Source: Sphaerolaimus hirsutus
Taxonomy: Eukaryota; Nematoda; Chromadorea; Monhysterida; Sphaerolaimidae
NCBI GenBank assembly: GCA_964036195.1
Contig: OZ038452.1
Location: 13,262,704-13,326,703 of the forward strand
DNA length: 64,000 nt
Direction: 5' to 3'
Below are positions 32,176-41,022 of the stretch, in pieces (position 1 is the stretch's first letter; each line of letters begins with the position of its first letter). The position numbers and the translations under genes were made by a program. A model generated the notes under the pieces. The model was not told the DNA's origin. It saw nothing but the letters and a program-made list of their open reading frames with translations, and did not search any database.

Positions 32176-32936
32176 ATAATAAATAACGTCCTAAAGTACT
32201 GTTATTTGTCTGGCATATTGACGTGTATATGTTGACAACATTGTAGCTAAAGTCGGCAGACGTATCGCCCTACAAACATTTGCGTCAGTCTCTCCAGTGG
32301 AGAGTGCATGTCGTCATTATTGTGACGCAATATTTTAATGATTGGAATGGATCGGGTCACGTATGAAAACTTGGCTCTTATCCCAGTTTCCAGTTGCGTG
32401 TTATACAAATGCGAGTGAAAAGTCAAAGTAAGCTAAAAATCGTTAAAAGTTGCTCCACTTTGCCAATTTCCACCTTTATTATCGCTATTTTTTTATATAC
32501 ATGGTTTTATAGTTAGTGTTAGCCTTTTTTATTCACATTTACAGCGGATTTCGCAATTTTGGCTTGCTGCCAAGTTCTCATATGGGGACTCTTCCATTGG
32601 AACGGAGCCAACGAATGAAAAATTAACAAAAACGGTAAAATGGCCATTTAAACTGTCAAATTTTTTCGCTTCCAACGGACAACGTTGAAACGAAACGTTG
32701 AAACGGGCGGCGTGCACGCACGGACACGGTGAAGCGTTCATTTCTCTTTTAATATTTTTTCTTTTTCAATTCCGAGCGTCCGGGTGGGACCCAAGTTTTG
32801 TGTTCGCTCTATTCGCGAGCGAATTCTAACTCTCCGATTTTGTAGGGTGAAATGTCCGCTGACTTTATATTTGGGAACCTTTGAAAAACAAACATTTTTT
32901 TTAAACCAGAGTTGTTAAAAGGACAGTGTAGCATTC
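32176..32936. other. Unassigned interval
   Basis: No gene. CAGAGTTGTTAAAA at 32907 is the end of another AAACGT-word MITE, whose partner I could not locate. It may pair with 33620-33740. Confidence 0.35.
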
Positions 32937-33178
32937 CGCACCTAAACCCATTCCGCATGTGTGCCCATCTCGCATTTTATGTTACCCATCCCGCGTGTAG
33001 CTGATGCTGAATGGAACCAAATGCGTGATGTAGCATCAGCTACACGCGGGATGGGCCATGATGCGGAATGGGCCCAAATGCGTGATGGGTATACATGCGG
33101 GATGGGCTGGGGATTAGCAGTATTAGCGACACGCAGTGTGGAGTGGGAGGCGTACATGCGGAATGGGCTACAGATTTT
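32937..33178. repeat. Palindromic array of GCGGGATGGGC-type words
   Basis: CCCATCCCGCGTGTAGCTGA (32987) is mirrored by TCAGCTACACGCGGGATGGG (33035). Variants of ATGCGGGATGGGC and AAATGCGTGATG repeat on both sides. It is probably the subterminal zone of a foldback MITE. Confidence 0.6.
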
Positions 33179-33992
33179 CATGAACGGTGCGGTGCGGCAA
33201 TTTCAAAGGGCATACAACAATAGAAGTGACACGTATACAATGTGTCGCCCTCTGTTTTGTTGTCAACTCAGCACACTTAAATATTATAATCCAACCCCCC
33301 CCTCCCAACAGACTGCAGCCACATGCTGTGTGTTGGTGTTGCGCGTGACACCAAGTGAGAGTGTGTTCCACTTTTGATCCGTAACGGTTTACATGCTCAC
33401 GGTTTTCACCTATAATGCACCATTTTACTGGCTAAAACATACAGTTTTCAAGCCACAGACATGTTTTTACATGACAAATTTATGTGACACTTCATCCCAG
33501 AGTATAACAGTTTACACACCAAAGTATTACAGTTTACAAGCCACAGACATGCCAAATAGATACTGTATTTCTTCTAATAGACGAGTGTCCTTCTATTGTA
33601 AAGTGTCTGTAAACGTAATAGACGAGTGTCTGTAAACGTAAAGTACTTATTTTTTACTCATCACAAAGTATAGAAAACGTAAAATACTTTTTTTTACTTG
33701 TACGCACGCGTAAATGTGAGTACAACATTTTTTTCGAGTAAAATGCAAAAGCGAGCACTTTTCTTCATAGAATATGTAGAACTGGGTACGTTATGAAATA
33801 CCCCACTCAAAATGGCCACTATGAATTACCTAAAGCGGGAATTAGAGCTCACGTCGAATCGACGCTGAGCTCTAATTCCGGCCTAATAGCCCCCATCGAA
33901 CCCTCCCCCCGCCTCAAATTGAGTGTAAAGAGAACGTAAATATCAAAAACTTCAGTTTGTGTACTGTGAAATGCAGAACACACGTTAAAACG
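33179..33992. other. Unassigned interval with AAACGT-word fragment
   Basis: Positions 33600-33740 hold AACGTAAAGTACTTATTTTTTA and AAAACGTAAAATAC-type words. TTTACAAGCCACAGACATG occurs twice (33445, 33534). GAGCTCTAATTCC and its near complement near 33840 form a small palindrome. No gene found. Confidence 0.35.
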
Positions 33993-34160
33993 GCTCCGCA
34001 CCTGTACGCACAAACGCCCGGCACGCACAAACGCCTGTCATGCACAAAATGAAAGTCCGGTACGCACAAACGCCCGGTATGCACAAAACGGTAGCTGTGT
34101 GCGTGCCGCACAATGTGCGTGCCAGTCGTTTGTGCGCGCCGGTCATATGTGCGGGCGGGG
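33993..34160. repeat. Inverted minisatellite, GCACAAACGCCCGG unit, array 1
   Basis: Units of about 17-18 bp (CACAAACGCCCGGTACG with variants) run in one direction to about 34090 and then in the opposite direction (GTTTGTGCGCGCCGG). It is the same family as 34963-35125. Confidence 0.65.
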
Positions 34161-34962
34161 CTTGTATCCTGGCTGGCTGGCTTGGCTCATTACCGAGGGA
34201 AACCCATTATTTAACCACAGCGACTTGTAACCATAGCTGAAATCGAGGGTAGCATTTCGAGGGGGGGGGGGTCGGCCTGCCGGCACGTGTTTTTTATCTC
34301 GGGCACCGCTCAGTGAAAATTGTTGATTTTTAATATAATATGGTTTCAGGTCGGGGTTAATTACAAGTCCGAGGAAATTTCGCTACGATGCCCCAGTCCG
34401 GAGATAGAGTGGGTCTATAAAAAGATGGTCATTTGGGAAATTTTTGGGTGACGCCCAGAACATGCAACTTTTGAACATCAATATCTCGGCTCTTTGTGAA
34501 CCGATTTTAGTCATTAAACTTTTGAAACAATCACAAATGTTTGGAGAGTTCATTTCTGTGGTCAAATCGGTGATATACAATTGAGCATCTACCGATTTGG
34601 CCCAATTTCCGCTTGCAAAATTTCGGGCACAATTTTTTTTTGGACATGCTATCATATACACTTGATCGCGAGAAACACTATACCGAAAGAATGAAATCGA
34701 TATCTCTCTCCGATCAAAAGTTATAGCGCTTTTAACCTCCGCCTACCATTCCTATAAATGACCACTTGAAGAAAAATGCATGGAACTTTAACACGCCATT
34801 TCTCGGCCATTTGTCAGCCGATTTTGATTAACTAACACTTAAAATGATCAGAATAACAAGACACGCAGGTGTACTCTTGCCCATATATATGTGTACTCTT
34901 GTAATCCAGGTGCTCATGTATGGGGGGCAAACACAAAGTGGGGGGGGGCGTGTGAAAATCCC

Positions 34963-35125
34963 CTGCCCGGTACGCACAAATGACTGGTACGCACAAATGA
35001 CCGGTACGCACAAATGCCCGGTACGCACAGAGCATCAGATTTGTGCGTACCGGGCATTTGTGCGTGGCGGGCTCAATTTTGTGCGTGCCGGGCGTTTGTG
35101 CGCGCCGGGCGTTTGTGCGTAGGAG
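34963..35125. repeat. Inverted minisatellite, GCACAAATGCCCGG unit, array 2
   Basis: Four units of GGTACGCACAAATG(A/C)C(C/T) up to 35028 are followed by at least four reversed units (TTTGTGCGTACCGGGC, GTGCGTGCCGGGCG). The two halves would pair. Confidence 0.7.
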
Positions 35126-35430
35126 GCCTGGCCCGTTAAAACAATGGCCGAGTCACGTTAGAACAGGGTTTATACCATCAATTTACATAGGTATTTACTT
35201 AAATATAAATATAAGTCTATAAATATAATCTTATACATGGTGGTAATTTTTGCGTTTTTCTACCTCAGCGTGCTTTACAAACAACAAATTAGCACTGAAG
35301 GTTCCAAAAAATTCTGGCGAAAATACCCCCCCCCCCCCCGAAATACCCGCCCTTGGTCAACCCACCCCCTCAAAAATTACACTATTTAGGGGTATTTCGA
35401 GGAAATACAGTACATTGCAGTGTAGTCACC

Positions 35431-35630
35431 NNNNNNNNNNNNNNNNNNNNNNNNNNNNNNNNNNNNNNNNNNNNNNNNNNNNNNNNNNNNNNNNNNNNNN
35501 NNNNNNNNNNNNNNNNNNNNNNNNNNNNNNNNNNNNNNNNNNNNNNNNNNNNNNNNNNNNNNNNNNNNNNNNNNNNNNNNNNNNNNNNNNNNNNNNNNNN
35601 NNNNNNNNNNNNNNNNNNNNNNNNNNNNNN
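35431..35630. other. Assembly gap, 200 N
   Basis: Exactly 200 N, a usual placeholder length, so the true distance is unknown. ORFs reading through it are meaningless. Confidence 0.98.
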
Positions 35631-36301
35631 CAGTGCTTCAAACTTTTCCCTCCCATCCACATAAATAACCGCATGAAGAACAAAAGCATGCAACTTCAAA
35701 ACTCCATACCTGTTCCATTTCTCAGCCGATTTTCACCAATGAACACTTAAAATTATCAGAATAACATGGAGATACCGTTTTTATTCCCAGTTTATTTGTA
35801 TGCATTTTCATTATGTTAATTTCAGTCAAGCGTTTGCGTTATTTTCTAGTATGGCAAATCTGATAAAATATATGGATAATCTGGGAACAACAATGATCCT
35901 GTCATGTCATGTCCTCCATGTCATTGATTTTGATTGGAAAGAGCTATTGAACTCATTTTAGTTTTATACGAATTCTCGTCGTCTAAAGTCTATGAGCATA
36001 CTCAGAAAAATGTATTTTTCATGTAAAAACTGGGTCAAATCGGCATACGGAATTTTGACATCACTAACACGACGACAAAAACGGAATCTGCAGGTTGTGT
36101 CGATCATTTTAAGTGTTGAACGATCAAAATCGGCCCAGAAATGGCCGAGTAATTGATGTGCAAATTTTGAATTTTCTGAGCGACACCCAAAATTTTCGAA
36201 AATGACCACCTTTCATAGACCCACCCTATCTCCGTTCAGGGGGGTCGTAGAAAAATTTCGTCGAATTTGGTCACAGCCCCCGACCTGTAACTATATTATA
36301 T

Positions 36302-36593
36302 TCAAATATCAACATTTTTCGCCCAGTGGTTCCCAAGATACAAACAAGTGAAAAATGGCGAACCCCCCCCCCCCAAAAAAAAAAAAATGCTAACCCCAAA
36401 ATCCACTGTGGTCGGGTTCCCTATTCCCTATTTGGCACATTTACAGTTGCGCTGTTCAGAAGGGCGTTGGGCTTTCGTACTCACCTTTGTTGTCGGTTGT
36501 GATGTGACGGCACTGGGCCATAAAATGGGGGGTCCCTCAACGAATCTCAGTTAATCTACACTCAGTCAGAAGTTAGTGAATTTGAACCCCACC
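36302..36593. other. Unassigned interval
   Basis: A C-run/A-run block at 36362-36386 and otherwise plain sequence. No gene. Confidence 0.35.
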
Positions 36594-36817
36594 TAGTGAT
36601 GTGAAAAGCGCCAAATCGCCATGACGCTTTTTCGACCCCCATCGCCAAGCGCCAATGGCGCCAGAGAAAAATGGCACCAAAAGCCCCATGGCGCTTTTCA
36701 TTGGCATGGCGCCAAGCGCCAATAGCGCCACAGCAAAATAGCGCCAAGCGGAAAAAGCGCCATGGCGTTTTTTGCGCTAGCGCCAGGCGTCAGCGCCATG
36801 GCGCTTTTACATCACTC
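36594..36817. mobile_element. hAT-like MITE, GGCGCC-word family, short copy
   Basis: Ends TAGTGATGTGAAAAGCGCC and GGCGCTTTTACATCACTC with an exact 8-bp TSD ACCCCACC (36586-36593, 36818-36825). Almost the whole 224 bp is AGCGCCA, TGGCGC and GGCGCC words, so it can fold on itself. The terminal repeat is the same as in the GGCACC family. Confidence 0.92.
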
Positions 36818-36899
36818 ACCCCACCCCTAGTAAATCGCACCTCCGCAGGTAAAGCCAGCTGAAAAATTTGTTTGGGGGCATTTGCGGGGGTTCAATATA

Positions 36900-37348
36900 C
36901 CGTATTACCTCGAATTATCCCCCCCCTTGAATTAACCCCCCCCTCGAATTAACCCCCCCTCAAAATGGGCTGGGGAAATAATAAACCCCCCCCTCGAAAT
37001 ACCCCCCCCCTTCGGAATGATGTACGTCATGTACATAATAAATACGTCATGTACACAATGTACATGATGTATATTACTGTTAATTTGCATTGTATACACA
37101 AGTTGCAGCTACACATAGAGTAGTTTGTGTAGTTATCTACGTTTTTATGTCCAAATATATCCTTTTTGGACACATTTATTACCTATTTTGGGTACGCAAA
37201 TGCCTACTATGTACTACGATCCTTACAAAAATTTCTGACGAAATAATAAACCCCCCCCTCGAATAAACCCCCCCCTCGAATTAACCCCCCCCTCAAATTT
37301 TGCTGGCGAAATAATAAACCCCCATGGGGGTATTTCGAGGTAATACGG
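36900..37348. mobile_element. TA-flanked CCGTATTACC MITE, intact
   Basis: CCGTATTACCTCGAATTATC at 36900 is mirrored by GAGGTAATACGG ending at 37348, with TA on both sides. Subterminal zones are CCCCCCCTCGAATTAA repeats. The length of 449 bp matches the reconstructed size of the MITE at 6253-23275. Confidence 0.8.
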
Positions 37349-37603
37349 TATAAATAAAATTTTGAAGGTGTAGAAAGAAAAAGGGAGTAAAATCGCTAAG
37401 AGTAGGTGATAAATGATTAAAAATGGGTGTATAAGCACATGTATAGCCAAATATAGTTGAAAATAGGCAAAAATTAACATGAAAGACAATAATTTTGAGG
37501 TTTGTAAAATCCCAATACTGATTTGAAGGTGAGAAACGATAAAAAGGTATGAAAATGAGCGACTGATAATTGGGACAAAATTGCTCAAAAATCAAGATAG
37601 ATA

Positions 37604-37849
37604 CCGTATTTCCTCGAAATACCCCCCCCCTCTCAAAATGGGCACTATGAATTTGTGGTCCGGGAAATGCATAACAGACGTTCAAAACACTTACTGTGTT
37701 TCGTTAGAACATCGTTTATACCATCTACATCTTTATATAAGGCTGTAAAAACTTGTAAATGGTGGTTATTGTTGCATTTTTCACGTTTTTCTCTCAAAAT
37801 TTTCACTCTGACAAAATAAACCCCTGGGGGGTAATTCGAGGAAATATGG
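37604..37849. mobile_element. TA-flanked CCGTATTTCC MITE, copy 1
   Basis: CCGTATTTCCTCGAAATACC is mirrored by GTAATTCGAGGAAATATGG, with TA on both sides. The interior matches 38501-38734 in the opposite direction (ATGGTGGTTATTGTTGCA, TGGTCCGGGAAATGCAT). Confidence 0.8.
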
Positions 37850-37975
37850 TAGATAGCTGGTTGCTTTTTTTGGTGAAGGGGGGGGGGGGTCGAGGAATAG
37901 TGGCCAAAAAAATGCCTCAGGGTAGATCGATAGCTGAGCTGTCCCAGGGGTTAGATAGATAGCGGGAGCGTTGAA
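37850..37975. repeat. GATAGATAGCTGAGC / poly-G repeat fragment
   Basis: GATAGCTGG, a 12-base G-run, GGTCGAGGAATAGTGGCC and ATCGATAGCTGAGCTG match the family at 880-1560. Confidence 0.5.
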
Positions 37976-38032
37976 GAGTTGATTACTTGCGTTGAGAGCT
38001 TACTTGCGCTGGAAGTTTCCACCCGTAAAATA

Positions 38033-38100
38033 CCGTAAATTCTCAATTAAGTCCGCCTCGAATAACTCTCCCTGTTAGGGACTTATTCGAGGATATACGG
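38033..38100. mobile_element. 68-bp TA-flanked palindromic mini-MITE
   Basis: CCGTAAATTCTCAATTAAGT and ACTTATTCGAGGATATACGG lie between TA sites, with TCCGCCTCGAATAACTCTCC between. It is the shortest member of the CCGTAT series here. Confidence 0.65.
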
Positions 38101-38307
38101 TATCATGAAAAGAGTAAAGTGTAAAGAGTCATTTAACTTTACGCTTCAACGTAAGTGTCAAACTTTCTACTATCTTTGGATTTTTATCTATCCATCACAT
38201 TTTAAACGACTTTTTACACTTTGCATGACATTTTGCTTTTGACATGACATTTAACATGGTGCGGGACTGGCCCCAGATGCCAATCCTAGAACCTTTAAAG
38301 TGTAAAG

Positions 38308-39004
38308 CAGAGTTGCTAAAACTACTGAACTTTTTCCATAGTAAACGTAAACGTAAAGTATTTTATTTTACTCACAGCTGAGTACAGAAAACGTAAGGTA
38401 AAACTTTTTTACTTTTACAGTTAGTAAGATACTTTTTCGTGGGAAAACGTAAAAGTCGCTATTTTTTCTCACAGTAAACGTAAAATTGTGTATCTAACTA
38501 CCGTATTTCCTCGAATTACCCCCCGGGGGTTTATTTTTTCAGAGTGAAAATTTTGAGAGAAAAACGTGAAAAATGCAACAATAACCACCATTTATTAGTT
38601 TTTACAGTCTTATATGAGGATGTAGATGGTATAAACGATGTTCTAACGTAACACAGTAAGTGTTTTGAACGTGCATTTCCCGGACCACAAATTCATAGTG
38701 CCAATTTTGAGGGGGGTATTTCGAGGAAATACGGTATTTCTACTCAGAAAAAATGTGAAACTGAGTATTTTCTCTCACAGAAAACGTAACAGTCAGTATT
38801 TTTTTCCAATTTTGACTCTGGAATACATCAAACATGTGGGATTTCTTCTCCTGATACGTATTTCTTGGCAAAATGTCCAATGTTTGTCACTTTCTGCCTG
38901 TGAAAATGACTTTCTATGTCCCCTTAAAATACGTTTTCGGTACTCGCTTACTTATCGGGAGGACTTACTTATCGGGTAAACGTAAATACGTTTTGACAAC
39001 TATG
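38308..39004. mobile_element. hAT-like MITE, AAACGT-word family, with nested MITE
   Basis: Ends CAGAGTTGCTAAAAC and GTTTTGACAACTATG with an exact 8-bp TSD GTGTAAAG (38300-38307, 39005-39012). AAACGTAAACGTAAAG words occur inside the left end and GGTAAACGTAAATACG inside the right. The TA MITE at 38501-38734 is inserted in it. Confidence 0.9.
38501..38734. mobile_element. TA-flanked CCGTATTTCC MITE, copy 2
   Basis: CCGTATTTCCTCGAATTACC is mirrored by GTATTTCGAGGAAATACGG, with TA on both sides. It is the same family as 37604-37849, inverted. Confidence 0.85.
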
Positions 39005-39097
39005 GTGTAAAGTAAAGTGTCAAATGTCATGTAAAATGTCATGCACAGTGTCAATTGTCATGATAAATGTAAAGTAAAGTGTCAATTGTCATGCATA

Positions 39098-39487
39098 CCG
39101 TATTTCCTCGAAATACAACCCCCCTCGAAATACCCCCTCGAAATACGCCCGATCAAAATGGGCACCGGGAAATGCATAACACATAAATAATAAAAACAAT
39201 GACTGTGTTACGTTAGAACATGGTTTATACGATCTACCTACATGCTTATTCTAGCTATAGACTTCTTATACATGGCGGTTTTTGTTGCATTTTTCTACAT
39301 ATGCATACATTACAAACAACAAATTAGTACTGGGAGTTCAAAAAATTTCTGGCGAAATAATAACCCCCCTCGAATTACCCCCCTCGAATTAGCCCCCACC
39401 TTCGAATTACCTTGCCTCGAAATACCCCCCTCAAAATTCTCAGTCTAAAAAAATAAACCCGAAGGTATTTCGAGGAAATATTTACGG
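39098..39487. mobile_element. TA-flanked CCGTATTTCC MITE, copy 3
   Basis: CCGTATTTCCTCGAAATAC is mirrored by GTATTTCGAGGAAATATTTACGG, with TA on both sides. It is inserted into an older repeat rich in TGTCATGTAAA and GTCAATTGTCATG (39005-39095 and 39513-39560). Confidence 0.75.
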
Positions 39488-40336
39488 TAGTTTAGGAATA
39501 ATTTTTTGTTTTTATTGACATTTTACATGACAATTGGAACTTTACTTTACACTTTCAGTATCTGGGACTGCCCCCAGGCGACACTCGACTAGTGATGGAA
39601 AAGCGCCATGGCGCTGGCGCCTGGCGCTAGCGCCAAAGCAAAAAGCGCCATGGCGCTTTTGGCGCTTGGCGCTAAAACGCTCTGGCGCCATTGGCGCTTG
39701 GCGCTGGGGTCTGCGAAAGCGCCATGGCGCTTTTGGCGCTTGGCGCCATTTGCCGGTGGCGCTATTGGCGCCTGGCACCGGCATTTTAAATGGCGCCAAA
39801 AAAGCGCCAACCATGATAATATGAAATTGTTAAAATACGGTGAAATCGCCACTCGAGATGATCAATTTTGAGGACAAATGAATAAATATAAGTGAATTTT
39901 AGGGCAGCCTTTATATAGGTACCTACATCGAATAAAAGCAAAGGTGTTAAAATGTGCTGGCGATAAATCCCCTTTTATGCTTTGCTCCCAATTCTTTCTT
40001 GCTGTCTAAATCAGGGGTTCAGTCTGGCGGGGGTTGGAGAGGGGACGGTGGAGTTACCCTTAAATGCTGCAGTTATCTATCCACCCCCAGGGCCGCTCAG
40101 CTATCTATCTAACTTGAAACATAATTTTAGGCTACTATCCCTCGAGCCCCCCAATCAACCTGCAACCAGATACGGACCGATTATTAGAGAAATTTTGCCC
40201 CACTTTTCACAAAAAATGCTGATTTTCATACTTTTTATAGTATTCACCTTAAAAATCACTATCGTGATTTTTCAGATTTCAAAATCATCATCTTTAACGT
40301 GTATTATCACCTATTTTCAACTGTTTATGGCTATAT

Positions 40337-40880
40337 TGTTGCCCCGATAGGCAAGTGTAGCCGTCGCGTGCGCGGCTACAGCGGCGCGGCGCTCGGCCGC
40401 CGTTGGTGCGGCCGAGCGACGTGTCGTTGTCGCGGCACACGCGCGGGCAGTTTTGCGCTTCCGGCAAGCGCAGGCGCACGCGGGTGGCGCCCCAGTCGCC
40501 CGTAGCACTGCGCGCCCAGGGCGCGCCGTGCGGCGGGCGGCCGTGGCTCCACCCGCACAGCGCGTGCGCCGGCCGGCATATATAAGGCGCCCCGTTTTCA
40601 GTCCAGTTAGTTCAGTTGTATTTTCAGTTCCCTACTCCCATTTCCCTGCTCCGAGACTCGCACATGAAATGGTGATTTAACGTGTGGAAACGTGTCGCGA
40701 GGCGACGTTGAGAACAGAAACTCAATCACATTTGCAACTCGAACGCTCCTCTCATTTTCCTCGGTCGCCAGCGCTCGGGCACGGACCCTTTGCTCACCAA
40801 GGTGCCCTAGCTGGTCTTCTTTGCACGGAAAATCGTTGAGTTTTGTGCGCCGGGAATTCGTGTCACCCGTGCTCACAACA
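40337..40880 (+). repeat. 5' LTR of the Gypsy element 40337-62109
   Basis: GC-rich and CpG-rich (about 40360-40575), then a promoter-like zone. Identical by eye to 61566-62109 except one base. The ORFs on both strands are shadows of GC-rich DNA. Confidence 0.95.
40579..40617 (+). promoter_or_regulatory. Probable LTR core promoter: TATA box and TCAGT initiator
   Basis: TATATAAG at 40579-40586 is followed 25-35 bp later by TTCAGTTG (40611-40618), with another TCAGT at 40598. The TCAGT initiator is best known from arthropods. The same sites recur at about 61808 in the 3' LTR. Confidence 0.65.
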
Positions 40881-40895
40881 TGGTGATCGTACTTA
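40881..40895 (+). promoter_or_regulatory. Putative primer binding site
   Basis: TGGTGATCGTACTTA directly abuts the LTR, and TGG is the expected start. I could not match it to a known tRNA. Confidence 0.5.
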
Positions 40896-41022
40896 ATAAA
40901 TCCCAGTAAAATCGCACACGTTTGCGGTAGCGCCGTAGCACAAGCAGCCCCCGCACAACCACTGCCCAGAGCAAGCGGCTGGTGGAGCGCCACATGAGCG
41001 CAAACTATAAAATCGACAAGAA

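Larger units (their letters stand above)
34333..36301. mobile_element. GGTCTATAAAAA repeat element with inverted ends, composite
   Basis: AATATAATATGGTTTCAGGT at the left is mirrored by ACCTGTAACTATATTATATT at the right, and GGGTCTATAAAAAG/ATGGTCAT by ATGACCAC/CATAGACCC. Inside are an inverted minisatellite (34963-35125), a CCGTATTT-type MITE end (35388-35412) and the assembly gap. A fragment of the same family is at 5330-5870. Confidence 0.5.

Noticed and set aside
35250-35750. ORFs of 87-166 aa across the N gap
   Set aside because: Most of their length is N.
40294-40680. Ala/Arg-rich ORFs in the GC-rich LTR (also 61481-61909)
   Set aside because: Several overlapping frames on both strands are open at once, which is typical of GC-rich non-coding DNA.
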